From: Nelumbo lutea
Lineage: Eukaryota; Streptophyta; Magnoliopsida; Proteales; Nelumbonaceae
Length of the DNA: 64,000 nt
Reading direction: 5' to 3'
NCBI GenBank assembly: GCA_022828595.1
Contig: JAKGHH010000008.1
Coordinates: forward strand, 3,284,728-3,348,727
Translations under genes and position numbers: made by a program
Notes under the pieces: generated by a model
What the model was told of the DNA's origin: nothing
The model's input: only the letters and a program-made list of their open reading frames with translations
Database searches by the model: none
In this document: one piece after another, positions 13,410 to 24,624 of the stretch
Position numbering within the stretch: the stretch's first letter is position 1
Layout: every line of letters starts with the position of its first letter

Positions 13410-13800
13410 AAGGGTATCAATAGGATTGGATTTGGTCCAATCCGTTCCAATCCATTGTGAGCTCATTATAAATGGGCCAAGATTAATCTAATCCAATGAA
13501 TATTTTGGACAAATTTAGACAGGTCCAACCCAATGTCTGAACTATCCAATTTATTCAAATTTATTTTAATTTAGATTGGTTTCAATCCAAATCTGATCCA
13601 TTGACACATATATTCTTATCTTATATCAATGGATCAGATATTAACTTAATCCAATCCAATCCAATATAAATTTATTACCCACGAATCAGGTCATATTCAA
13701 TCTAATAAATATTTTTGACTCAATTCATCCAATTCAATATATATTATTGGTCTATCCATTGGACAGGGTACAATCCAAAATCGATCCATTGACACTATTA
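13410..13800. mobile_element. MITE, family A copy 3
   Basis: Begins AGGGTATCAATAGG and ends CCATTGACACTATTA. The internal words (TTGGTCCAATCC, GGATCAGAT) match copies 1 and 2 read on the other strand. No clear target duplication. Confidence 0.6.
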
Positions 13801-14480
13801 CGTCCAATAATCCACCGATGCGCAGAACGTGGAACTTAGTGAAACTTACTTCCTCAGCCTCGCTAACGTGAAACCTTCTCTCTCTCTCTCCCACTCTTAA
13901 GAGTGCCAGTTCCAATTTTGTGATTGGTTTGGATCAAATTCTAATACTAAATACCGAGATTCTCTCTCTCCATCGTCATCTCATTTGTTCAGTGAACTGT
14001 TGTGCATTAATTACACGTGTTAAGGCATGTGTAGATGTCACGTGCATTTAAGTTTGCCCAACTCATAATAAATGCCATATCCATGACCATTGGAGCGATT
14101 TACTTGAAAGAAGCTTGATCATGTCATGTCAGTGCCAATATGATTTAATTAATCAATATTTTATCTTCTAATTATTATTCATTACATCTCTTGTTTCAAT
14201 TAATTAATTAACTAATTAATTCAGTGGTGGAAAACAAAACGCCTGGACTTGGATGACCAGAGTCAGAGTCAACAAGTATAATAGCCAATAAGCTCAATGT
14301 TCTTTGTAAGCAATTCAATTCAATGATATTATAATTAATAAATATATGCATTTCTCTTGTCATCTATAAATGCAATCACATCTCATCCCAATTCCCAATC
14401 CCAATTCCCATATCCCATGAGCCATGTGGATCACACGATTTACATACAAATTACAAATGCATCTATCATTTAAGTTTCAC

Positions 14481-14515
<35 letters not shown>

Positions 14516-14946
14516 GAAAAGAAAAAAAATAGTTTAAAACAAACGCAACAATATAGGAACGGCAGGTCCACAACTAATTGAGGGCCAGAAACCATGCAAG
14601 CACAATGAAGATTATATTTTGATCAATAAGAATGGGAGTGACAACACAGTAACTGTTATACTCCTTAATTCAGTACACATTACCTTCTATACAAAAAAAG
14701 CATTGTTTTCACTTTTCACCAAACAGATGCCTCCTTGCTTTTCCATGCATTTTCCATATAAAGAGGGTGGGTCCCATTATAACATTCAATAAAAACAAAT
14801 TACATGATGATCGGACTATAGATGCATATTGTCCTTTACTTACCTTACTCTTCAATTCAAAATTAAAGAGGCCAGAAACTTATTAACGTTAATAAGGACC
14901 AGTCTTAAGTCTTTAACACTGAGAGTTATAACTTTTGTAGTATACA
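13801..14946. other. Upstream spacer of MYB gene 1
   Basis: No coding sequence. A TAA microsatellite lies at about 14482-14512 and a CT run near 13877-13890. Confidence 0.5.
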
Positions 14947-15213
14947 TTAGGGCTCCGTTTGGTTTGGAATGAACTATTTTAATTTCAATTGTTTGGTTGA
15001 ATGGAATTGGAATTTCATTCTTATTCTTGCTGGAATGGTATTCTCCCATTTAAGAAAATGGTCATTTCCTATATCTTCTTTGGGAATAAAATCTCATTTC
15101 TGCTGATTCTAATTTCTATTCTCATTCTTGTCTGAACCAAACAGATTATGTGAATAAATCATTCTAATTCCGATTCCCATTCTTATTCCGACTACAAACC
15201 AAACATACCCTAA
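14947..15213. mobile_element. MITE in the MYB gene 1 promoter (Tourist- or hAT-like)
   Basis: The left end TTAGGGCTCCGTTTGGTTTG and the right end, read on the minus strand as TTAGGGTATGTTTGGTTTG, form inverted termini. The interior is itself partly palindromic (GAATGAA/TTCATTC and GGAATTGGAAT-type words). The TNTTTGGTT-type end is known from PIF/Harbinger MITEs. The flanking trinucleotides TTA and TAA do not give a clean duplication, so the superfamily stays open. Confidence 0.65.
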
Positions 15214-15316
15214 GTTCTTTACCTTGTAAATTTCTTCGTACAATTATTAAACCCATAAATTAAACTTCCGATTTTGGATGTGTGAAGAGAATCTGAAAAC
15301 AGTTCTCTATTACACC

Positions 15317-15323
15317 TATAAAT
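15317..15323 (+). promoter_or_regulatory. TATA box of MYB gene 1
   Basis: TATAAAT lies 59 bases upstream of the ATG and is followed by a CT-rich leader (about 15331-15350). Confidence 0.6.
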
Positions 15324-15381
15324 GGTAGTCTTCTCTCTCTCTCTCTCTGTGGTTTTTACTATCATCTAGGATCTAGTTAGG

Positions 15382-16195
15382 ATGGCGCTGGTGATGACTG
15401 ATGGAACCCCGAAAAAGGAGCTAAATAGAGGAGTGTGGACAGCTCAAGAAGATCAGAAGCTCGCTCAAATTATTGAAGTTCATGGTGCAAAGAGGTGGAA
15501 GTCAATTGCAGCCACAGCGGGTGGGAACCTGTTACGTTGCAGAAAAGAAAAGTCCAACTATCTAAGCATACATATTACCTTTGCATTCTGAGCTTGATTA
15601 TTAATTGCATTCATGTTCTTGCAGGTCTCAACCGGAGCGGGAAGAGTTGCAGGTTGAGATGGATGAATTACTTAAGACCAAACATCAAGAGAGGCAACAT
15701 TTCAGACCAAGAAGAAGACTTAATACTCAGGCTTCATAAACTGCTGGGAAACAGGTTAGTACTGGTTTATGAATCCACATTCTAACTACAGTAGCTGCGG
15801 TTTCTTCTTTTTTAATGATTAGAGTCTAACTGATGATGATTATTAAAAGGTGGTCTTTGATTGCTGGACGGTTGCCGGGTCGAACGGATAACGAGATCAA
15901 GAACTACTGGAATTCTCACTTGAGCAAGAAAATAAACCAGCAGACGGAGGAGAAACCCAGTATAGTTGCAAGAACAACAACAACAACATGTTGGTCTAAG
16001 CGTCGGAAAACCAGTGATTCGGAGAAGGATCAAATACAGGTTACCGAGGATGGCACCTCCAAGGGACATGGGGGCTCAGTGAACAATATTGATGTGGATG
16101 AGTTGCTAGATTTCTCTGTTGAGGGGCCTTTAATGAGCTTGGAGTGGCTGAGAAAATTTAGTGAATTCAAGGAGTGTTTGTGTGGGTTTTCATGA
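15382..16195 (+). CDS. R2R3-MYB transcription factor (MYB gene 1), bHLH-interacting type
   Basis: Three exons: 15382-15520, 15625-15754 and 15850-16195. They splice at GT/AG sites with the usual R2R3-MYB phases, and exon 2 has the standard 130 bases, giving a 204-residue protein. R2 has Trp at 19, 39 and 59. R3 has Ile72, Trp91 and Trp110. The signature DLx2Rx3Lx6Lx3R (D78, L79, R82, L86, L93, R97), which contacts R/B-like bHLH partners, is complete, so a role in a MYB-bHLH-WD40 complex is likely. The short acidic tail ends [19 protein letters not shown] and lacks the TT2 motif. The HGAKRW and [11 protein letters not shown] wording resembles WER/GL1/MYB82-type and related epidermal or flavonoid MYBs. 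One oddity: the usual RCGKSC of R2 reads RSGKSC. No stop or frameshift seen. Confidence 0.9.
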
Positions 16196-17614
16196 AATTA
16201 ATTTGATATATTCTCTTTTCCTTTAATTGTTATTTTGTCTTTGAAATTATTCGCATTCTTTCTACTGCATGTTCTTGTTTTGAAGTTGGTTAATCAGAAT
16301 GAATATAATGCAGATATATTGTCAATATTTTTGTACAATTAATCGACCGAGCAAATTAAATGTTGGGATGGGTGGACCCTCATCATCATGCATGTTCATG
16401 GATCTCTATTATGAATTAAGAGATGTATGGCTCAAATTCACAACGAATAGAGAGTGGGTAAGAAAAGTTTGTTGGAAACTGGGCTCGTTTCGGACGCGCA
16501 ATTATTCAATTGAGTATATGTATCTTTAAGTGAATGGGTTCCAATGTGGTAGGTAGGGGTGGCAACAAGCCGAGGCTGTTTTCCTTCATTTTTTTTTTTT
16601 CCGTTGTGTGTGCGTTATCTTAAAGCTGAGGCTGTTTTCTTATTCCAGATGTTAGAGGAGTAATGTCATGAATACATTTAAAGCTTTCTATCCTATTTAA
16701 TGAAAGAAAAATCCAATCAGATGGTTGGCAAATTCCATACCTTTGTCTTAATTTAATGTCCTTACCGAATTCGATTCAATCTTACTTCCTGCTTCTCTGC
16801 ACACATTGATTTATTCTCATATTAAACTCTCATTGAAGAAGAAGAAGAAGAAGAACCAACTATTGGAGATTACTTCATTTATTTTCTTGTTTCTGACCTC
16901 GTCGTGGAAGCTGAGTCCTCACCGTCACTAATCGATACGAAAATGAAATCATGCGAAACCAGAACCAATATCTTCGACAAATGCATTATCTTGTTTATAT
17001 GAACGCCCTGGATTGTTTACTTGGTGCCGGAGAAATGCCTTCTCTGGCACATGACCTTCGTTCCTAATGCAAAAGCTCAGGGCGCAGGCAAGACTTCGGC
17101 GGAAACTACTCAAAATTTCCGGTTTTTCTTTTCTTTTTTTTTTCCCATTTCCTTCTTTTTCCTGCAACTTTAATCTAATCCGGTGGATATAGATTTCATT
17201 TTACCAACTTTTGGTCGTCTCCCACTCTCTCTTACTTTGTCTACTTTAGTTTGTCTGGGCGGAAGTTTGCCTGCGTATCATCTCCACAGAGGAATCAGCT
17301 CTGGGGCACGTAATTGGCTTTTACAATTCGAGGTAAAAGGGATTAGTATTAAAAAATTAGTTCTCCATCGTGAAGGTGCATTCTTCTATAACAATCGGAC
17401 AGGAATCAACAGAAGCCCGCGCCTCTGGCTCTGGCGCTGCTGGAACAATAGTTTAGCAGTTAGTGTCCAGTTGAACCGCCGAACCCATCCTAACCGGAGT
17501 ACCGGACTTTGACTGTTAACGTTACGCGTTCCTTCTCCTGATCGATGTGGACGAAAGCGATTCGCGGGTTCACTCGTTCAGTGCACCCATGGGTGCACAG
17601 AACGCGAGCTACCC
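16196..17614. other. Spacer between MYB gene 1 and the P450 remnant
   Basis: No gene recognised. Notable are an AAG run near 16838-16853, a GC-richer block at 16900-17600 with unassigned open frames, and a perfect 18-bp palindrome GTGCACCCATGGGTGCAC at 17581-17598. Confidence 0.5.
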
Positions 17615-17882
17615 ATTTTCATCTCTCTCTCTCTCTCTCCTGTGAATCAAGTATCTTAGCATTGCCTTAATCTTTCTGTCACGATTCTTTTTCTCCTCTG
17701 GTTTTTCTTTGTCGGTATAAACCTGTATAAATTAGAAGCTCATTCATTGGTTGGAGCAGTACGTACTTGGTCGATCTATTAATTGGATTCGTGTAAAGTA
17801 GGTACTGATGATGTTAACTAATGACAATAATGAAATAGCAGGAGCCAGGACGAGGAGGGGACCTCAAACCAGGTATATACAA
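17615..17882 (-). pseudogene. CYP72-like cytochrome P450 remnant, downstream part
   Basis: Read on the minus strand, 17882 down to about 17846 gives LYIPGLR and then a GT donor. An acceptor ...ACAG precedes 17722, where the reading resumes FIPTKKNQRR. After a frameshift it continues DRKIKAMLRYLIHRRERE. CYP72-family P450s have a YIPGWRFLPTK segment at this place, with an intron after the Trp-Arg codon. The rest of the gene, including the heme-binding region, is absent. The stretch runs into a GA/CT repeat at about 17620-17640. The upstream part of the same gene lies beyond the Gypsy insertion, at 22991-23600. Not functional. Confidence 0.8.
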
Positions 17883-18172
17883 TGATGGAGGGCCAGCTCA
17901 CCAACCGACCACAGCACTCTCTAGAGTCCTTACGTGATTCAACACCCATAGGATAATGGCGACAGCTCCATGCATTGTATAAGCATTGAGGGCGGTGGCT
18001 ATCGGATGTACTATAAATAACCCTGTTCTGAGTTAATAGAGGACACAAGAATTCACCAACTTTTCTTTCTCTTCCAAGGCTCACGCCTAGTTACAACCGA
18101 CTTTATGGTGAAGCTTCGTGTTCGCCCAGTGCTTGTATAGCCAATCCAGTTTATTGTTTCTATGTTGCATCA
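17883..18172 (+). repeat. 5' LTR of the Reina-like element
   Basis: Starts TGATGGAGGGCCAGC and ends near TTGCATCA. It holds a TATAAATA box at about 18012-18019. It lacks a segment of about 107 bp that the 3' LTR has at 22708-22814. Confidence 0.85.
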
Positions 18173-18174
18173 GG

Positions 18175-18190
18175 TGGTATCAGAGCGGGA
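18175..18190 (+). other. Primer binding site
   Basis: TGGTATCAGAGC lies just inside the 5' LTR and matches the 3' end complement of initiator tRNA-Met, the usual primer of plant Gypsy and Copia elements. Confidence 0.8.
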
Positions 18191-18239
18191 GTTCGCCCAA
18201 TTAGATGACTAACTAAGACGGTAGTAGTCGCAACTAACC

Positions 18240-19617
18240 CTGTGACGGAGATCAAGGGTTACAAGCTGTTTGGAGAGCAATCGAAGAGCAGCGCACAATC
18301 ACACGTAACATTGAGCAGTAGCTGGCAAAGATCGCTGGACAACTGCGAACCTTGTTGCAGGAGGATGTTCCAAGGAACTGGGATAACCCGTACCCAACCG
18401 GAGGAGACGACCACGGTAGACCACTCGTCAACCCCATACCCCGAAGTCCTGTTCTTGATGATGATAGCGACGACGAACTAGATCTCGGCGTTGCTCTAGT
18501 TCTTCCCGACGACGACAGAAACGGTAGAAATTGGCGCAACCCCGACAATTTTAATCCTCGTCGGAATCATGATGAGTTTAAACTCAAGGTAGATATTCCT
18601 ACTTTTAGTGGGGATCTGGATATCGAGGGCCTTCTAGATTGGATCACCGAGGTCGACCATTTCTTCGAGTACATGGAGATCTCGGAAGAAAGAATGGTGA
18701 AATTAGTAGCTTTTCGACTGAAGGGATGAGCATCTGTGTGGTGGGAATGAATGAGGGAGACTCGGATCAGAGAAGGAAGAGTTCCAGTTCGAACTTGGAG
18801 GTGCATCAAGTAGCTAATAAGAGGTAGATTTTTACCCCCTGATTATGAGCAGTATATGTTTGAATCATATCAACGATGTGCACAGGGAACAAGAAGTGTA
18901 AATGAATACACATCAGAATTTCTGAGATTGGCTGAACGAAATCAACTATCTAAAAGTGATAACCAGTAGGCAGCCCGTTATCTGAGTGGTTTGAGACCTG
19001 CTATCAAAGACAAGATTGGCGTCTAGATGGTTCTCAGTGTGCAGGAAGCAAGGAACTTAGCTTTGAAAGCTGAGTTAATGTTCCAAGAAAGAACCCAGGC
19101 CGATAGCTACTGACAGTACAATGGGAGCGACAACAGACCGACAGTAGTTGACAAGAGCAAACCAGCCCCGGCAATACAACCCTCCCACCCGCCGAATACA
19201 GCTAGCGCCACTAAGGCCGCCATGGGAGGAAACACTCGAGGTAACACTTCAAACCCTCATAAACCCAGTATACTTTATGCAAAACCTGCTCCTTTTAAGT
19301 GTTTCAAGTGCAATGAAGTTGGGCATAGGTCTAGTGACTGTCTCAAAAGGAAGGCAGATACCATGGTAGAGAGGGAGGAGGGAGAAGATGTTGACGATGA
19401 AGTATATTGTGGAGCTGATGGAGAGGACGAAGAAGGTCCCTATGAACATGAAGAATACAAATGTGTTGTGAGGAAACTAATGCTGCCCAAAAGAAGCAAA
19501 GATACCACTCAACGACATCGACTGTTTCGCACTAGATGTACTGTACAGGGTAAATTATTTGATTTAATTATTGATAGTGGCAGTCAGGAAAATATTATTT
19601 GCAGGGATGCGGTATAG
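18240..19617 (+). pseudogene. gag and protease region of the Reina-like element
   Basis: The gag block reads [20 protein letters not shown] and [14 protein letters not shown], a typical Gypsy retrotransposon gag. Stops follow near 18729. A zinc knuckle CFKCNEVGHRSSDC (CX2CX4HX4C) lies at about 19300-19341. The aspartic protease site appears as LIIDSGSQENIIC near 19560-19600. The reading changes frame several times, so no full polyprotein can be made. Confidence 0.85.
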
Positions 19618-19884
19618 AAATTACAACTACTTCCTGAGAAGCATCCGAACCCATACACAATTGGGTGTATCAAGGAAGTCGGCGGCATACGAGTGGAGGA
19701 ACGCTGCAAGGTCCCATTCTCCATTGGTAAGTACACTGACGAGGTATATTGTGATATTGTGGATATGGATGCTTGCCATATTTTGCAGGGTAGTTCTTGG
19801 CAGTTTGATGTAGATGCAAAACACTAGGGTAGGAAGAATACTTACCAGCTCGAAAAAGACTGTGTACGCTACACCTTATTACCC

Positions 19885-22641
19885 ATGGCAGAAAAGAATC
19901 CACCAAAGGCTCCAAAGGCAGAGGGGAGAAATTTCCTTACCATTACACATCACCATGCTAAATTTGTAAGGGAATGTAAGGATACCTGCGAGGTCCACTT
20001 ATTGGTGGTGAAAGGAGAAAGAATGAATGAGTCACTGGAGGAAAACAAAATTCCAGTGGAAGTGCAGGGACTACTCGATGAGTTCCATGACGTAGTTCTT
20101 GATGAGTTACCTAATGAGCACCCACCCATGCGAGACATCCAATATCATATTGATTTTGTTCCTGGTGCTAGTCTGCCTAATCTACCACACTATAGGATGA
20201 GTCCTAAAGAAAATGAGATCTTACGGGAGAAGGTAGAAGAATTATTAAGAAATTGGCATATTTAAGTCAACATGAGTCATTGTGCAGTACCAACATTATT
20301 AACACCCAAGAAAGATGGGAGTCGGAGAATGTGTGTCGACAGCAGGGCTATTAACAAGATCACTATTGGCTACAAGTTTTCCATCCCCAGGCTGGACGAC
20401 ATGCTGGATCAACTCGATGGAGCCATAGTCTTTTCCAAAATCGATTTTAGGAGTGGTTACTATTAGATCAGGATTCGTCCCGAAGACGAGTGGAAGACAA
20501 CTTTCAAGACTAGAGATGGACTGTTCAAATGGTTAGTCATGCCCTTTGGACTAACCAACGCACCCAACACCTTCATGAGGCTAAGGAATCAGGTACTGCG
20601 CCCTTTTATTGGTAAGTTTGTTGTGGTATATTTTGATGACATTTTGATTTACAACAAATCTATCACTGAGCACCTAGGACATATCAGAGAGGTCTTGAAT
20701 GCATTAAGGGAAAACAAATTATATGCTAATTTAAAGAAGTGCACTTTCATGAGCAATAATTTGTTGTTCTTAGGGTTCATTATAGTAAGGATAGAATTAA
20801 GGTGGATGAGGAAAAAGTGAAAGCCATTAGGGAGTGGCCGACCCCATCAAACGTCACAGACGTAAGACATTTCCATGGGTTAGCAACTTTCTACTGGCGA
20901 TTTATCAAACACTTTAGTTGTATTGTAGCTCCCATCACTGAGTTTTTGAAAAAGGGAAAGTTTCAATGGGGGGAAGAACAAGAACAGAGTTTTGCTCTCA
21001 TAAAAGAAAAATTATGCACCGCTCCTGTCCTTGCATTACCAAGTTTTGACAAGCTATCTGAGGTTGAATGTGATGCCAGTGGAGTTTGCATAGGGGCCGT
21101 ATTGTCACAAGAAAATAGACCAATTGCCTACTTTAGTGAAAAGTTATGCGAGGCCAAGAAGAAGTGGTCCACTTATGACAAAGAATTCTATGTTGTTGTT
21201 AGAGCACTGAAAACCTGGGAACATTATTTAATTGCTAAAGAATTTGTTCTCTACACCGACCACCAAGCTCTTAAGTATCTCAATAAGCAAAAGCAGTTCG
21301 GAGTGACCTGCATGCAAGATGGTCTGGTTTTATTGATAAATTTCCATACAAATTTGTGTATAGGTTTGGACAACAAAACATAGTGGCCGATGCTCTAAGT
21401 AGGCGTGTAGCCCTCATCAAGACTCTCAACATTGAAATAGTGGGCTTTGAATGCTTGAAAGACCTGTATGCCTAGGATGAGGACTTCAAACAGGTGTGGG
21501 AAAAGTGCATAAATTGACAGCCAGTAGGTGATTTCTACATTCATGATGGGTTATTTATGAAGGGGGAACAATTGTGCATCCCTTGCACCTCCCTCCGCAA
21601 GAAGATCATCAAGGATCTGCGTGAGGATGGATTAGCAGGACACCTCGGGAGAGATAAAATGATTGAAGCAGTTAAAGAACGTTACTATTGGCCTAAATTA
21701 AGGAGGGATGTTACCACTTGTGAGTAGATGCTATATCTGTCAGACAGCTAAGGGATATACCCAAAATACTGGCCTCTACATGCCTCTACCTGTTCCTACT
21801 ACGATTTGGGAAGATTTGTCCATGGACTTCGTGTTAGACTTGCCAAAGACTCCAAGAAATATGGACTCCATCTTTGTGGTGGTTGACCGGTTCTCCAAGA
21901 TGGTACATTTTCTCCCATGCAAGAAGACCGCAGATGCAACAACGACAGGTAAGCTATTTTTCAGGGAGATTGTCCGTTTACATGGGGTACCTAAGACCAT
22001 CACATCGGACCCTAGGTAACTTGATTTGCAACATCTATAGGGAGAGACCAAAGCAATGGGACTTTGCCATAGCACATGCAGAGTTCGCCAACAACAATGC
22101 AGTTCATAACTCTACAGGTAGGTCCCTGTTCTCCATTGTTTATACGAAGGTACCTAACCATGCGTTGGACTTAGTAAAGCTACCCAGAGTACCCGGCCTC
22201 AGCACTTCTATAGAACAATTGGTAGAACAGATCCAGTCAGTCCATGAAGCAATGCAGCAGAAACTGGAGCGAACCAATGCGAAGTACAAGATTGCAGCTG
22301 ATAAGCATCGTCGGCACCAAGTGTTTGACGTCGGTGATGAAGTCATGGTGTTCTTAAGGAAGGAACGCATACCTGTGGGAAAGTATAACAAGCTACATCC
22401 TCGGAAGTATGGTCCATACAAGATCATTAAGAAAATTAACGACAATGCTTATGTCGTGGACTTGCCAGATCACATGGGTATTTCCAAAACTTTTAATGTT
22501 GCCGATCTTCATCGTTACTTACCGAAGGCAACACTTGCATATTCTAGTCATGACTTGAGGTCGAGTTCTTTCCAAGCGGGGGAGAATGATAGAGGGCCAG
22601 CTCACCAACCGACGACAGCATTCTCTAGAGTCCTTACGTGA
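19885..22641 (+). pseudogene. Reverse transcriptase, RNase H and broken integrase of the Reina-like element
   Basis: RT blocks: [45 protein letters not shown] and the catalytic [13 protein letters not shown] near 20617-20655. RNase [17 protein letters not shown] and [13 protein letters not shown]. Integrase: a zinc-binding start (HLGRDKMIEAV...[10 protein letters not shown]), then MDFVLDLP and [14 protein letters not shown]. At about 22015 the frame jumps from KTITSDPR to LGNLICN, so part of the catalytic core, including the expected second and third acidic residues, is deleted. The C-terminus resumes to [20 protein letters not shown]. Stops interrupt RT (20265, 20466), and a frameshift follows RNase H near 21300. 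Confidence 0.9.
22573..22586 (+). other. Polypurine tract
   Basis: AAGCGGGGGAGAA lies directly before the 3' LTR, the plus-strand priming site. Confidence 0.75.
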
Positions 22642-22990
22642 TCCAACACCCATAGGATAATGGCGACAACTCCATGCATTGGATAAGCATTGGAGGGCGG
22701 TGGCTATTAGACGGTGGATGTCAAAGGCTGCCTGAAGAAGATTTCGAAGATGTCTATCCCAGTTGTTTTAGTTGCTTTATAAGTTTAACTCTCCTAGTTA
22801 TTCTACAAGTCCACCGGATGTACTATAAATAACCCTGTTCTGAGTTAATAGAGAACACACAAGAATTCACCAACTTCTCTCTCTCTTCTTCCAAAGGCTC
22901 ACGCCTAGTTACAACTGGATTCACGACGAAGCCTCATGTTCACCCGATGCTTGCATAGCCAGCCCGGTTTATTGCTTCCACGCTGCCTCT
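22587..22990 (+). repeat. 3' LTR of the Reina-like element
   Basis: Starts TGATAGAGGGCCAGC and ends GCTGCCTCT against the TACAA duplication. It is 404 bp against 290 bp for the 5' LTR, with 22708-22814 present only here. Confidence 0.85.
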
Positions 22991-23600
22991 TACAAGGTCT
23001 GCATGGCTTTGAGAACTAGTTCAGCCTGCTCCCTTTGAAGCTGTAAGATACTTTTGCCTTCTTCGTAGCTGCTGCCAAATGCTGCCCTGGAGATGACATC
23101 GGCCGTAAGTTTCTGAAATCTGAAGTTCAGGCCAGACATCCAATTCACAACACCCTTCACTGCTAACCAGCTCATGCCATCGTTCTATCAGCTTGCTGCA
23201 ACTCGTCAAAAATGCTGGTAGCATTGCTTGAGCCTGTGATCGATGATGATCAGATCAGGAATGAAATTAGTCAAAATTAAATACAGTATGTCAGATGTGG
23301 GTGGGTGGGCAGAAGTAAACAACCTTGAGCTTCTCTAGGTGGAAAGCAGGATTGATTATCCTTCTGTGTTTGGCCCACTTTTTGTTCTTCCAAGCTTGTA
23401 AGTCCCCTTGTTAGAACAAGAATCAAGGGGTCGATTTACTGGTGGCTTTTGGAATTGATGCAACTTGTTGGACAAGGCTTTTCTCGTTAGCTCTGGATTG
23501 ATTAGTCTAGGTGTTGTCCCAGCCCAGCAAAGAGATTTTACCCATTTTTCCGAATTTCAAACATTTCATTCAATTAGGGTCAGCATATCAGAATTCATCA
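22991..23600 (-). pseudogene. CYP72-like cytochrome P450 remnant, upstream part
   Basis: From right to left on the minus strand the pieces read CWAGTTPRLINPELTRKALS, then NKLHQFQKPPVN, PLILVLTRGLTSLE and KWAKHRRIINPAFHLEKLK. A GT...AG intron follows (about 23236-23325). Next come [20 protein letters not shown] and, after a frameshift, [19 protein letters not shown] and ELVLKAMQT. This order and wording are those of the CYP72 family (ER-anchored P450s of plants). The membrane anchor is missing and at least two frameshifts are present. The reading stops at the Gypsy LTR edge and continues at 17882. Retained introns show this was a genomic copy, not a retroposed one. Confidence 0.88.
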
Positions 23601-24181
23601 TAGGCGAAACTCCAAAGCAGAGTAAGCAAACAGGCCTGGCATCAACCCAACTCCCAACTTTATAGTTGGTGTTAGGGAAGTAAGTTACTGAGGGGCAGGT
23701 TGGGCTGGGTTTATGATCAATCCAGGCCCAACTTAAGGTTTGGGTCTAAGATCCGAGCTCGATGTCAAATACAATTTTTTTAATATGATCTCAGTTGTCA
23801 GGATTGTAATTTGATGTATTCGGGTTGGGTTTAGGCCTGAACTGGGCTTAGATCGATCAATAAACCCATTCTAAAATTACACATGAATGTATTCATTTAA
23901 TATGTAAATATGTATTCATATATGCAAATACATGTATGAATGTGTATAGTTGGACCTGGCTTGAGTTGGGATAAGGGCCAAGCCAGGTTCGAACCAGATT
24001 CAGGCTATTAAGAGCTAGGCCTGGGCCTAACCTAAAAAATAAAAGAGCCCAAAATCGTGGGCCCAAATCCAGCCCAAGGACCAAGAATCCAAGCCCAGTT
24101 CGTATAAAGTTCAGGGCAGGATTGGTCCAGGGTCGGATTGAGTCCACCCAAGTTGCACCTCAAATTGATTTGTCTCCTGGT
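23601..24181. other. Spacer rich in GGGCTTGG/CCAAGCCC words
   Basis: No gene. The block 23690-24060 is full of GGTTGGGCTGGG-type words and looks like an old MITE, but no clean ends were found. Confidence 0.4.
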
Positions 24182-24326
24182 TAGAAGTGCAAATCGGGCC
24201 GGGCCCTGGCCTGACACGACCCGGCACGACGGTCTACGGGCCATGCCAAGCCTGGCACGACCATGCGTGCTGTGTTGGGCCTGGGATTTTAGGTCCACGG
24301 CCTGACATGGCACAGCCCAACACGAC

Positions 24327-24374
<48 letters not shown>

Positions 24375-24616
24375 AATATATTTTTTAAAATTTTATTATA
24401 CTAATTTATTTAATTATTGCATATATAAGCAATTTTATACACAAAATTCATATAAAATTAAAATTTTAAAAATTTTTTATCAAATTTTTTAAATAAATAG
24501 CTTTGGCCCGACACACAACCCGACCTGTCCCAAGATTCGGCCCACAGGCCAGCCTGACCCGTGGCACAACATTTGTGCGGGCCACCCACGGGCCGTGCCG
24601 GGACTTTACACCCCTA
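24182..24616. mobile_element. hAT-like MITE, family B copy 1
   Basis: Ends TAGAAGTGCAAATCGGGCC and, on the minus strand, TAGGGGTGTAAAGTCCC. The flanks are CTCCTGGT (24174-24181) and CTCCTTGT (24617-24624), an 8-bp duplication with one mismatch, as expected for hAT. The arms are GC-rich (GGCACGAC, GGCCCG words) and the core is very AT-rich, with an (AT)n run at about 24330-24369. Confidence 0.75.
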
Positions 24617-24624
24617 CTCCTTGT

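Larger units (their letters stand above)
17883..22990 (+). mobile_element. Ty3/Gypsy LTR retrotransposon, Reina-like, decayed
   Basis: 5.1-kb element flanked by the perfect 5-bp target duplication TACAA (17878-17882 and 22991-22995). It has two LTRs, a tRNA-iMet type primer site, gag, protease, RT, RNase H, integrase and a polypurine tract, in Gypsy order. Many in-frame stops, frameshifts and an integrase deletion make it non-autonomous. Its small size, short LTRs and RT wording suggest the Reina group of chromoviruses; this is an inference, since no chromodomain was made out. Confidence 0.9.

Noticed and set aside
16949..17512. GC-richer block with open frames on both strands
   Set aside because: I looked for further P450 exons here and found none; the frames show no motif. 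Left as unassigned spacer.
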